Of a stretch of 41,988 bases of DNA, positions 1-9,116 are shown in pieces (the first letter of the stretch is position 1; every line of letters starts with the position of its first letter). The notes under the pieces were generated by a model. It was not told the DNA's origin. It saw only the letters and a list, made by a program, of their open reading frames with translations, and did no database searches. This DNA comes from Desulfuromonadales bacterium. GTDB taxonomy: Bacteria > Desulfobacterota > Desulfuromonadia > Desulfuromonadales > Syntrophotaleaceae. The stretch lies in the NCBI GenBank assembly GCA_030613545.1, contig JAUWLU010000003.1, forward strand, positions 1-41,988, given 5' to 3'. A program made the position numbers and the translations under genes.

Positions 1-656
1 AAAGCCCATTTGCCGTAATCGGCGGGCCGCAGCTAATGCCACTGCTCCTGGTGCCGATAGTAGCCGGTGGTGAAAAAGGTCAGCACTTGGGAAATGTCGT
101 AATAAGCGCCGACGGTGAAGACAAATTGCACCCGTTGCCGAATCGACTCGTCAAGGGCCGCCAGCACCGCCGGTCCGGCCGCATAACTGAATGCCGCCAT
201 TCCGGCCCTCCCCTGCGGAGCGAGCTGGGGATCGGCAACCAGCCAGGCGAAGGCATCCACCACCTCGGCTACGTCTGCCGGGCTCACCTGCAGATGCCGC
301 AGGCTGCGTAAATCTGGCACCAGCACAACAAAGCCGGCCCGCGCCAGGGTGGTGGCAAAGGCCACCAGCCGCGGATCATCTTTGCCGGCCGCGGCCACCC
401 CCGGAATGAGCAGCAACGCCGCCTTGATCTCTGACGCCGGCCGGTAGAGATCCCCCTGGCCCTGGCGGCCGGCAGTCTGGTAACGAACCGCCGTCCGCTG
501 CGGACCGCGGGTAGTGCGCTTGAGCCGGCTCGGCCCATCACCAGCGGCAATATCGGCCAACACCAGAGCCGCTTCGTAGGGACGGCAGCCACTGACTCCG
601 AGCATCTGCCAGACCGCCAACAATACCAAAATCGCAAACTTCGCTTGTTTGCCCAT
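1..656 (-). pseudogene. alpha/beta-hydrolase-like predicted lipoprotein, 3' part interrupted by in-frame TAG at 33-35 and running off the window edge
   Basis: ORF 33..692; better start at 656 (GGAG upstream of ATGGGCAAACAAGCG); lipobox-like LGVSGC; ALLLIPGVAAAGKDDPRLVAFATTLARAGFVVLVPDLRS hydrolase-like core. The frame continues past the TAG as LRPADYGKWA up to the edge. Confidence 0.5.
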
Positions 657-738
657 TCGCTCTGCTCCGTTCGCCGACACAGCACCTGCCACAAGTTTAT
701 CGCCCGGAGCCTACTTATCAAACATGGATGTTGGGCAA

Positions 739-767
739 TAAAAAAGGAGGAACCCGCAGGCCCCTCC
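739..767 (-). terminator. Rho-independent terminator of the sensory operon
   Basis: Minus strand GGAGGGGCC-TGCG-GGTTCCTCC (two G-U pairs) followed by TTTTTT. Confidence 0.75.
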
Positions 768-798
768 CTCGTCATGCATGCCGGCTTGCATTAAGCCA

Positions 799-2922
799 CT
801 ACCCCGCCTTGCCGGAGAAATGACGCTGCAGAAAGAGCCCGGCCCGCTCAGCCGGTTGCGGGCGGCTAAAGTAATAACCCTGCACCTCCTCGCAACCGCA
901 GCGACGCAGGAATTCGAGCTGTCCCTCGGTTTCGACCCCTTCGGCACCGACCTTCAGCTTGAGGCTGTGGGCCATGACGACGATAGCCTCGGTAATGGCA
1001 GCATCGTCCGAGTTGGTGGTGATGTCACGCACAAAGCTGCGATCGATCTTGATGCGATCGATGGGGAAATACTTGAGATAGCTGAGCATGCTGTAACCGG
1101 TACCGAAATCGTCGATGGCCAGCTTGATGCCGCGTACCTTCAGGTCGGTGAGGGTCAGCAGAGTATCCTCGGAGCGTTCCATGACGATGCTCTCAGTCAG
1201 CTCTACCTCCAGATGCTCGGGGTCGAGGTCAGCCGCTTGTAAAATGTGGTTGAGGCGCTCGATAAAATCGGCCTGTTTGAATTGACGGGCGGAAATATTG
1301 ACCGCCATACGCAAATTGTGAAATCCCGCCTGATGCCATTGCCGCGCCTGCTTACAGGCCGTCTCCAGGACCCATTCGCCGATGGGCAGGATCAGCCCGG
1401 TCTCTTCGGCCAAGGGGATGAAGCGGGACGGCGGGATGCTGCCGAGCTCGGCGGAGTCCCAGCGCAGCAGGGCTTCCATTCCAATTACCCGGCCACTTTG
1501 CAGATCGATCTGCGGCTGATAATGGAGACTCAGCTCCCGGCGATCGAGGGCCTGCCGCAGGCGATTCTCCATCGCAAGGCGTTGGCAGGTGACGAGGTTC
1601 ATCTCCGGCGAATAGAAGCGGTAACTGCCGGTCCCCTGTTCCCTGGCCTTGTGCAGAGCGATGCCGGCATGCTTGATCAGGGTGTCGACATTGTCGCTAT
1701 CCGTGGGGTAGAGGGCCAGACCGACGCTCGCCGAACAGTAGGTCGGCTGCTGCTCCAGTTCGATCGGCTCGGCCAGGCAGTGCAGCATCTTCTGGGCACG
1801 GAGGGAAAAACTTTCCGGACCGTCGACCTGGGGCAGCACCAGGGCGAACTCGTCGGGCCCCAGGCGCGCCAGGGTTTCGCCCTTTTGCAGGCAGTCGGTC
1901 AGGCGCTCACTGACCACCTTGAGCAGCTGGTCGCCGACCTCATGGCCGAAGGTATCGTTGATGCCCTTGAAGCGATCGAGATCGAGGACCAACAGCCCGA
2001 CCTGGTTCCGCCCCGCCCGCTCCAGCACATCGCGGCAGCGATCCCGAAACAGCTGGCGATTGGGCAGCCCGGTCAGGGTATCGAAATAGGCCAGCTGACG
2101 AATCTCCTGCTGGGCCTTGTGATGCGGGGTGATGTCGTGCACCAGGCTGACGCAGAAGGTCACCCGCCTCTGGTCGTCGAACAGCCAACAGTTGGCCACA
2201 TGCCCCCAGACGGTTTCGCCATCCTTGCACAGGAAGCGCTTTTCGTAATCGACGGCCTGCCGCTGGCCGGCCGCCGCCTCGCTGAACAGGCGGCGGGTCA
2301 GGACAATGTCGGCGGGGTGGGTGATGTCGAAAGTGGTCTTGCCCAGCAGCTCCGCCTCCGTATACTTGAACATCTTGCAGAAGGCCGGATTGACCTGCAG
2401 AAAGCTGCCGTCGGCGGCAAGGGTCGCCATGCCGGCCACGGCATTGAGAAAGATGGAGCGGAACCGCCGCTCGCTCTCGCGCAACTCTTCCTCCGCCCGG
2501 CGGCGCCGGCGGCGCCCTTCGGCTTCGCGAAGCTCGCGATCGATGGCCGGCAGCAGACGGGCGGTGTTGCCCTTCATGACGTAATCGTGGGCACCGGCCC
2601 GCATCGACTCGACGGCGGTCTCCTCGCCGATGTTGCCGGACAGAACGATAAAGGGGATATCGAGACCGCTCTCCTTGAGCACCGCCAGGGCCGCCGGAGC
2701 ACTGAAATTGGGCATGGAATAGTCGGAAATGACAAGATCCCAGACCTGCTCGGTCATGGCGGCGGCCATGGCCTCGGCGGTGTCGACCCGCTCGTAGGTC
2801 AGCTCGTAGCCGGCCCGCTGCAGGCTACGCACCAGCAACCAGGCGTCGTCTTCGGTGTCCTCGACGATCAGCACCCGCAACGGCTGCTTGGTCGCTGGTT
2901 CTTTATTGATAGGATTGTTCAT
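799..2922 (-). CDS. REC-PAS-GGDEF-EAL protein (predicted c-di-GMP phosphodiesterase with degenerate GGDEF)
   Basis: REC domain LRVLIVEDTEDDAWLLVRSL; PAS segment; GGDEF domain with GPDEF signature; EAL motifs EALLRW, ELTES, IDDFGTGYSMLSYL, EGVET. Confidence 0.93.
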   Translation of the reverse strand: MNNPINKEPATKQPLRVLIVEDTEDDAWLLVRSLQRAGYELTYERVDTAEAMAAAMTEQVWDLVISDYSMPNFSAPAALAVLKESGLDIPFIVLSGNIGEETAVESMRAGAHDYVMKGNTARLLPAIDRELREAEGRRRRRRAEEELRESERRFRSIFLNAVAGMATLAADGSFLQVNPAFCKMFKYTEAELLGKTTFDITHPADIVLTRRLFSEAAAGQRQAVDYEKRFLCKDGETVWGHVANCWLFDDQRRVTFCVSLVHDITPHHKAQQEIRQLAYFDTLTGLPNRQLFRDRCRDVLERAGRNQVGLLVLDLDRFKGINDTFGHEVGDQLLKVVSERLTDCLQKGETLARLGPDEFALVLPQVDGPESFSLRAQKMLHCLAEPIELEQQPTYCSASVGLALYPTDSDNVDTLIKHAGIALHKAREQGTGSYRFYSPEMNLVTCQRLAMENRLRQALDRRELSLHYQPQIDLQSGRVIGMEALLRWDSAELGSIPPSRFIPLAEETGLILPIGEWVLETACKQARQWHQAGFHNLRMAVNISARQFKQADFIERLNHILQAADLDPEHLEVELTESIVMERSEDTLLTLTDLKVRGIKLAIDDFGTGYSMLSYLKYFPIDRIKIDRSFVRDITTNSDDAAITEAIVVMAHSLKLKVGAEGVETEGQLEFLRRCGCEEVQGYYFSRPQPAERAGLFLQRHFSGKAG

Positions 2923-3343
2923 TGAGCTTCAGCCAATAGTTGCCCAGCTGCCCGACGGTATCGAGGAAGCAGTTGAAATCGACCGGCTTGCGAATATAGC
3001 TGTTGGCCCCCAGCCGATAAGCTTCCGCCAGGTCCCGCTCTTCCCGCGAGGAGGTCAGAACCACCACCGGCAGCAGACGGGTGCGCCGGTCAAGCCGCAG
3101 CCGCTCCAGCACCTCCAGGCCGTCGACCTTGGGCAGCTTCAGGTCGAGCAGCACCACAGCCGGCAGCTCCCAATGCTCGCGGTCGGCATGCTGACCGCGG
3201 CCGAACAGGTAGTCGAGGGCTTCGACGCCGTCGCGGGCCACCACCACCGGGTTGGCGATCTTGTTCTTGCGAAAGGCCCGCAGGGTCAGGGCTTCATCGT
3301 CCGGGTTGTCTTCCACCAGCAGGATGTTTTTTTCCGTGTTCAT
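2903..3343 (-). CDS. Rcp1-type single-domain response regulator
   Basis: ILLVEDNPDDEALTLRAFRKNKIANPVVVARDGVEALDYLFGRG ... VVLLDLKLPKVDGLEVL ... VVVLTSS ... YIRKPVDF. Confidence 0.93.
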   Translation of the reverse strand: MNTEKNILLVEDNPDDEALTLRAFRKNKIANPVVVARDGVEALDYLFGRGQHADREHWELPAVVLLDLKLPKVDGLEVLERLRLDRRTRLLPVVVLTSSREERDLAEAYRLGANSYIRKPVDFNCFLDTVGQLGNYWLKLNEQSYQ

Positions 3344-3357
3344 GCCGATTATCCATT

Positions 3358-4938
3358 TTATAGAGCGAAGTAAAAGTTGGCGCCGATGCCCACCTCGCCA
3401 TCGGCCCAGACCTGGCCGCCATGGCGATGAATGATGCGCTGTACGGTAGCCAGGCCGATGCCGGTGCCTGGAAAGTCTTCAGCCCGGTGCAGGCGCTGAA
3501 AGACCCCGAACAGCTTGTCGGCATAGGCCGGGTCGAAGCCGGCGCCGTTGTCCCGCACAAAAAAGGCCCGATTACCGGGTTGGCCCCCTCGGCCCGACGG
3601 GAGCTTGTCGCTGCGGCCGAACTCGATGCGGGCATGGTCGCAGCGGCTGGTGAACTTCCAGGCGTTGCCGAGCAGGTTTTCCATCACCACCCGCAGCAGC
3701 CGGGCATCCCCTTCGGCCTGCACCTGGGACTGGATGACGATTTCCACTTGCCGCTGCGGCTCGGCCTGCCGCAGATCTTCGGCCACCAGGGCGGCCAAAC
3801 GGCTCAGATCGACCGGCGCCCGCACCATTTCGCCGCGGGTGATACGCGACAGGTTCAGCAAGTCGTCGATAAGCTGCGCCATGCGCTGCGAAGCGCGCCG
3901 CACCCGCTGCAAAAACTCCAGGCCTTCGGCATCGAGCCGGGCACCGTAATCGTCGAGCAGCGCCTGGCTGAAGCCGTCGATGCTGCGCAGCGGCGCCCGC
4001 AGATCGTGGGAAACCGAATAGGCAAAGGCCTCCAGCTCCTCATTAGCGGCCTTGAGTTGTGCGGTGCGCTCCAGCACCCGCTGTTCGAGTTCCAGATTGA
4101 GCTGGTATATTTCCCGCTGGGCCTGCTGATGCTCGCTGATCTCCAGGTGCAAGCGGGTGTTGGTATTCTGCAGCACCTTGGCCTGTTTTTCCAGGTCGCG
4201 CTGGGCCGCCGAAAGATGCTCGGACATCTGACTAAAGGCCCGAGTCAGATCGCCGACTTCATCCACCGCAGTCGATTGAGGCAGCGTCTTGTCCCAGTCG
4301 CCGTGACTGATAGCCAACGCCGCTTCCGAGAGCAGCTGTACCGGGGCGACGATGCCACCGGTAAACCAGACGAAGGCCAACAGGCCACAAGCCAGGCCCA
4401 CCAACAGAATCAAGGCCACCTGGCTGAGAAAGGCGTTGCGCTCAACCAACATCTCAGCTTTATCCACCGACAAAAGCACAACCCAGTGCCATGCCGGAAA
4501 GCTCGCGTAATAAACAAACCGCTTTTCTTTGCCATGGGAGCATTCCCTGAATCCCCGGCCCGTCTGTACTATCTCATCAAGGCACAGGGTATCGAGGTCG
4601 TGGTTCTTCAACAGTTGCGGCAGCAGTTGGCTGGAGCCGGGCTGTCCGAAAATCAGCAGCTGGCCGGTATGACCGAAACGATAGTCCCGATACTCTTCGA
4701 GGATGTCGGTCTGCGCCTTGTGCACGTAGCTGTCGACGGATGCCACGCCGCTTTCCGTCAGCACCTTGTGCGCACTGCGAATCTGCTCGACAAGGTGTAC
4801 AACCTCCGACTCCATCAACTTGCGGTTCATGCTGTAGGCCAGCCGCTCGATGGTAAATACGCCGGCGATGCTGATGGCGACGCCGACCACGATCAGGACG
4901 CCGAGGGCGAGCAGGTTGAATTTGTACTTCAGCTTCAT
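3358..4938 (-). CDS. membrane sensor histidine kinase (periplasmic Cache-like domain, HAMP, HisKA, HATPase_c)
   Basis: Two TM segments flanking about 150 aa; HAMP-like stretch; FAYSVSHDLRAPLRSIDGFSQ H-box; N-box VVMENLLGNAWKFTS; GNRAFFVRDNGAGFD; GTGIGLATVQRIIHRHGG. Confidence 0.93.
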   Translation of the reverse strand: MKLKYKFNLLALGVLIVVGVAISIAGVFTIERLAYSMNRKLMESEVVHLVEQIRSAHKVLTESGVASVDSYVHKAQTDILEEYRDYRFGHTGQLLIFGQPGSSQLLPQLLKNHDLDTLCLDEIVQTGRGFRECSHGKEKRFVYYASFPAWHWVVLLSVDKAEMLVERNAFLSQVALILLVGLACGLLAFVWFTGGIVAPVQLLSEAALAISHGDWDKTLPQSTAVDEVGDLTRAFSQMSEHLSAAQRDLEKQAKVLQNTNTRLHLEISEHQQAQREIYQLNLELEQRVLERTAQLKAANEELEAFAYSVSHDLRAPLRSIDGFSQALLDDYGARLDAEGLEFLQRVRRASQRMAQLIDDLLNLSRITRGEMVRAPVDLSRLAALVAEDLRQAEPQRQVEIVIQSQVQAEGDARLLRVVMENLLGNAWKFTSRCDHARIEFGRSDKLPSGRGGQPGNRAFFVRDNGAGFDPAYADKLFGVFQRLHRAEDFPGTGIGLATVQRIIHRHGGQVWADGEVGIGANFYFAL

Positions 4939-4942
4939 AAGC

Positions 4943-5983
4943 TCAATAGCCCTCTGCCACGACTGCAGCGGCCTTTCCGTAGGCCTCCTGGCCGATGACC
5001 TCCGCTGTCTGCAGCAAGGAAACCGGCAGGACGATACCCGCAGCCTTGGCCATCTTCAGGTTCACCACCAGCTGGGCCATCCGGTTGCTGACCACGGGCA
5101 CCTCTTCGGGCCGGGCACCGGCGAAAATGCGCAGAGCGGTGGCGGCGGCATATTCCCCCTGCTCCTCCGGTACCTTGGCCATGGTCAGGACATTGTAAGG
5201 TTTCATCCAGGGCAGCACCGAGCCGGTCGGAACGACCACGTTCTCTAACAGGAAGGCCTCGGCCGCCGCGGCATCCCAGTCGTTAATACCGGCATTATTT
5301 CTTACCAGCAGCACATCGACTTCCTGCTGCGCCAGCAGGAAGGCCCGCTTGAATTCCGCGAAGGAACGGACCAGATAGCGCTTTAGCCGGCCATCGAAAA
5401 GTTGTTGGTTATATTGGTCGGTAACAATCCGGGTCGTATGAACGTCCCCGCCCAGCACCCCGATACGGTCGCCCCGGGCATAACGGCTCAGATGCCTGAC
5501 CAGGCCCTCGACCAATTCGACCTCGGCCATGCCGGTCACGTTGCGGCAGGGATAGCCATAATGACCGGGATCGCGATTCACGCCGCAGAACACCACCGGC
5601 AAATCGGTGTCTTTGAGGTACGGAACCACCAGGTACCGCTGGGCATTATCGTCCGAGGCGATCACCAGGTCGGGTCGATAACGCGCGACAACAGCCCTGG
5701 CCCGCTGCCCGGCCAGCCGGCCATATTCTTCATCGCTGTGGCGTTTGGTATCCATACGCCAGACTTTCAGTTCCGCGCCGCTGCCGGCCAGCGCACCCCG
5801 AATGCCCCTTTCGAGCCCCTGGCTCCACTCGTAGCCGGCATGATAGGAATCGATCCAGAGAATTTTTTTGCCCCGGTAGCGTGACGGCGCTCGGCCATCG
5901 TCCGTGGCCGCCAGGCCTGGGCCGCAGCAGAGCCAGCCGAGCAGCAGCAGACAACCCCCTCCTAATACCCATCGCAACATCAT
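4943..5983 (-). CDS. ABC-type substrate-binding protein (PF04392-like), signal peptide
   Basis: Signal peptide; KKILWIDSYHAGYEWSQGLERGIRGAL ... RPDLVIASDDNAQRYLVVPYLKDTDLPVVFCGVN; paralogue of the next gene; RBS GGAGGG. Confidence 0.85.
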   Translation of the reverse strand: MMLRWVLGGGCLLLLGWLCCGPGLAATDDGRAPSRYRGKKILWIDSYHAGYEWSQGLERGIRGALAGSGAELKVWRMDTKRHSDEEYGRLAGQRARAVVARYRPDLVIASDDNAQRYLVVPYLKDTDLPVVFCGVNRDPGHYGYPCRNVTGMAEVELVEGLVRHLSRYARGDRIGVLGGDVHTTRIVTDQYNQQLFDGRLKRYLVRSFAEFKRAFLLAQQEVDVLLVRNNAGINDWDAAAAEAFLLENVVVPTGSVLPWMKPYNVLTMAKVPEEQGEYAAATALRIFAGARPEEVPVVSNRMAQLVVNLKMAKAAGIVLPVSLLQTAEVIGQEAYGKAAAVVAEGY

Positions 5984-6043
5984 ATCCCTCCACGGAGCCG
6001 CTCGGCGCTGTGCAGCTCCTGAGAAAACCGGTCTCCCGACCGG

Positions 6044-7081
6044 TCAGCGCAACGCCTCCTGGCCAATAACCTTGCTGGCCGCGTTGAGGGTGCTAATCGG
6101 CAGCACGATGCCGGCCGCCTTGGCCATCTTGAGGTTAAGGGTCAGGCTGGCCCGCTCGTTGGCGGCCAGCGGAATGGCGCCGGGAACCGCGCCGTCGAGA
6201 ATCCGCAGGGCGGTGCGCGCCGCCCACTCGCCCTGCTCTTCCGGCACCTTGGCCACGGTAACGATCACATAGCGCTCCATGTAGGCTAGGCGCGAACCGG
6301 TCGGCAGCTTGACGTGGCGGGCCAGAAAGTCCTCGGCCAGCGTCGAGTCCCAGCCGGGCATGTCGGAATGGTTGGCGATGTAGAGCATGTCGACTTCCTG
6401 CTGGGCGCGCAGAAAGAGTTCCTTGAATTGGGCGAAGTCTCTGGCCAGGTAGGATTTCATTTGGCCGTTGAAAAAGCGTTGGTTATAGGCGCTGACCACC
6501 TTACGCTCGGAGACGGTATCGGCACTCAGGTAGCCGAGGCGGTCGCCCTCGGCATAGCGCCGCAGGTGCCGGACCAGGGTCTCGACCGGCTCGACCTCCA
6601 CCATGCCGGTCACATTGCGGCAGGGCAAGCCGTAGGGAGAGGCGTCCCAGTTGATGCCGCAAAAGACCACGGACAGGTCCGTATCTTTCAGATGGGGAAC
6701 GATCAGATACTTGGCGGCGTTGTCGTCGGAAGCAATGACCACGTCGGGGCGAAATTCCTCGATCACCGCCTTGGCCTTGAGGGCGGCCGCCTGGCGGAAG
6801 CCCTCCTCGCGGTTCCATTTGGTATTCATGCGTTCGATACGCAACTGAACGCCGCTGTTTTGCAGAACCTGGCGAATCCCCCGTTCGATGCCGGCCGTCC
6901 AGGCATAACCTTCGTGGTAGGAATCGACCCAGAGGACCTTTTTGCCCGGGAAAGATCCACGGGCGGGGGAAGGCCGTTCGCCGGCCGCCGGACCGACGCA
7001 GAGCAGCACCGCCGCCAGGGCGGCCCACAGCCCTATCCAGAGCATCCGTCGCTTCAGCCTGCTGTTCGCCATCCGGAGCAT
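6044..7081 (-). CDS. ABC-type substrate-binding protein (PF04392-like), signal peptide
   Basis: ORF 6044..7120; start at 7081 preferred (GAGG six nt upstream). KKVLWVDSYHEGYAWTAGIERGIRQVL ... RPDVVIASDDNAAKYLIVPHLKDTDLSVVFCGIN. Confidence 0.85.
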   Translation of the reverse strand: MLRMANSRLKRRMLWIGLWAALAAVLLCVGPAAGERPSPARGSFPGKKVLWVDSYHEGYAWTAGIERGIRQVLQNSGVQLRIERMNTKWNREEGFRQAAALKAKAVIEEFRPDVVIASDDNAAKYLIVPHLKDTDLSVVFCGINWDASPYGLPCRNVTGMVEVEPVETLVRHLRRYAEGDRLGYLSADTVSERKVVSAYNQRFFNGQMKSYLARDFAQFKELFLRAQQEVDMLYIANHSDMPGWDSTLAEDFLARHVKLPTGSRLAYMERYVIVTVAKVPEEQGEWAARTALRILDGAVPGAIPLAANERASLTLNLKMAKAAGIVLPISTLNAASKVIGQEALR

Positions 7082-7499
7082 AGAGCACCTCAAAACAAGG
7101 TTTTGCTGCTCATTTCGCACACTGGAAACGGCCCGTTTTTGAGGCCATAGAGTTGCTGCCGCTCAATGACCGTAAAGAAAAAATGCGGATACCGTTTATA
7201 ATAAAACAAAACATTATTTTGCCATCTGCCCACAAAAGGCAACCTAAATATCCTTCATGCGCCCACTTCAAACCGAAAGAGCCATATCTTTTCTGCCGTC
7301 ACAATATGTTGGAATCACCAAGAAAAAAGCGGCCAGACGGCGGAAAAACATCGCTCTGGCGCATTCGATTAGGCGCATTGTGAAACCGCGGACAAAGCCA
7401 AGCAGCACCAGCAGTCCCAGCAACCCGAAGGGGTGGCGTCAGCCCGGCCATCGCCGGTGACAAATCTGGCCCCTGGCCAGTCTTCATGTACTGCCGGGT

Positions 7500-7542
7500 T
7501 TGACAAGGCGCCACTCAAAAATGTATTAGATTAGAGCTAATA
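7500..7542 (+). promoter_or_regulatory. putative sigma-70 promoter with overlapping dyad, upstream of the bd-like operon
   Basis: TTGACA (7500-7505), 18-nt spacer, TATTAG (7524-7529); dyad TATTAG-N7-CTAATA (7524-7542). Confidence 0.45.
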
Positions 7543-7565
7543 GACTTTTTCTCCCGGGAGAGCGC

Positions 7566-9116
7566 ATGAACTATCCGGTTTGGTACCTGCCGACCATCGG
7601 CGGCGGCACCCTCATCGCCCTGATCGCCATCGGTCATGTCTTTGTCGCCCACTTTGCCGTCGGCGGCGGCCTGCTGCTGGCCTTGAGCGAACAGCTGGCC
7701 CGAGGGCGCAACGATGCCGGGCTGCTTGCCTTCAACAGACGCTTCGCCCGTTTTTTCGTCCTCTTGACCCTGGTCTACGGCAGCCTTACCGGGGTCGGCA
7801 TCTGGTTCGTCATCTCCCTGGTGCAGCCGGGCGGCACCTCGCTGCTCATCCACCAGTTCGTCTTCGCCTGGGCGGCGGAATGGGTCTTCTTTCTGGTCGA
7901 GATTGTCGCCATCTCGGTCTACCTTTATTCCTTCGACCGCATGGCTCCCGCTGTGCACCAGGCGGTCGCCTGGATCTACTTCGGCGCTGCCTGGTGCAGC
8001 CTGTTTATCATCAACGGCATCATCTCCTTTATGCTCACCTCGGGCAGCTGGACCACCGACCGCTCCTTCTGGAGCGCCTTTTTCAATCCCGGCTTCTGGC
8101 CCTCCCTGGCCTTCCGCACCCTGATCGCCATCATCCTGGCCGGGCTGTTTGCGCTGCTGTTCTGCTCCTTCAGCAAGGATCGCAGTCTGCGTCGGCGGCT
8201 GGTGCGCTACGGCTGCGGCATGGTGCTGCCGGCGCTGCTCGGGGCCGTGCCGGCGGCCGGGTGGTATCTGCACAGTCTGCCCGAGCCGGCCAGGGAACTG
8301 GTCGGCGGCGGCTCGCCGACTATCGTCCGCGCCCTGCACTGGGGCGGCAGCGGCGCCATCGTCCTGACCCTGATCCTGCTCTTTAGCCTCTGGCAGCCGG
8401 CCCGCCACAACCGCGCTCTGGCGGGCCTCGCTCTGGCCGCAGCGCTGGTGTTGATGGGCAGCTTCGAGTGGATCCGGGAGGCGGCAAGGCGGCCCTTTGT
8501 TGTGCAGCAGGCGATGTTTTGCAACGGCATCGCAACCGCTCAACTGCCACAGCTGCAGCAAGGTTTTCTACCTGCGGCGCGCTGGAGCCGGGTGCGCCAG
8601 GTCGCTGCCGACCCGCTGGCGGCGGGCCGTGAGCTGTTCAAATTCCAATGCTACTCCTGCCACACCCTCGACGGCATCAACAACGACCTTCGCCAGCGCA
8701 CCGACGCGCTGAGCCAAGAGGCCCTGGCCGGCTACATCGGCGGGCTGCATAAGGCCCGCTATTTTATGCCGCCCTTTGCCGGCAACGATGGCGAGCGTCA
8801 GGCTCTGGCCGCCTTTCTGACCGGCGGCCTGTTCCCCGCCTTCGAAGGCCCCGCCGACACGCAGGGAAAAACGCTCCAGGACCAGTTTCTTTTTGAACAG
8901 AACTGCACCCTGTGCCACAGCACCGAGTTGGTCAGAAACCGCACCGCCGGCTGGACGAAAAACCGCATCCGCAGCGCCCTCGACCACCTCAACCGGCTCC
9001 ATCCGGCCATGCCCGACTACAAAGGGACACCGAATGAAAAAGATCGCCTGGCCGACTATATTCTACGCCTGAATCAGCCGGCCGCTCAGCAGCCGGCCAA
9101 GGGAGTCACTCCATGA
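7566..9116 (+). CDS. CydA-like membrane subunit fused to C-terminal c-type cytochrome with two CXXCH sites (atypical cytochrome bd-family complex)
   Basis: N-terminal TM pattern resembles CydA (GHVFVAHFAVGGGLLLALSE; FARFFVLLTLVYGSLTGVGIWFVI; WVFFLVEIVAISVYLYSFDRM; HQAVAWIYFGAAWCSLFIINGIISFML); CYSCH at 8649-8663 and CTLCH at 8904-8918. Confidence 0.8.
   Translation: MNYPVWYLPTIGGGTLIALIAIGHVFVAHFAVGGGLLLALSEQLARGRNDAGLLAFNRRFARFFVLLTLVYGSLTGVGIWFVISLVQPGGTSLLIHQFVFAWAAEWVFFLVEIVAISVYLYSFDRMAPAVHQAVAWIYFGAAWCSLFIINGIISFMLTSGSWTTDRSFWSAFFNPGFWPSLAFRTLIAIILAGLFALLFCSFSKDRSLRRRLVRYGCGMVLPALLGAVPAAGWYLHSLPEPARELVGGGSPTIVRALHWGGSGAIVLTLILLFSLWQPARHNRALAGLALAAALVLMGSFEWIREAARRPFVVQQAMFCNGIATAQLPQLQQGFLPAARWSRVRQVAADPLAAGRELFKFQCYSCHTLDGINNDLRQRTDALSQEALAGYIGGLHKARYFMPPFAGNDGERQALAAFLTGGLFPAFEGPADTQGKTLQDQFLFEQNCTLCHSTELVRNRTAGWTKNRIRSALDHLNRLHPAMPDYKGTPNEKDRLADYILRLNQPAAQQPAKGVTP

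Noticed and set aside
7143-7514. Small minus-strand gene with hydrophobic GLLGLLVLLGFVRGF tail upstream of the bd-like operon
   Set aside because: Frame lacks a convincing start/RBS and is interrupted by a stop just upstream; at most a remnant.
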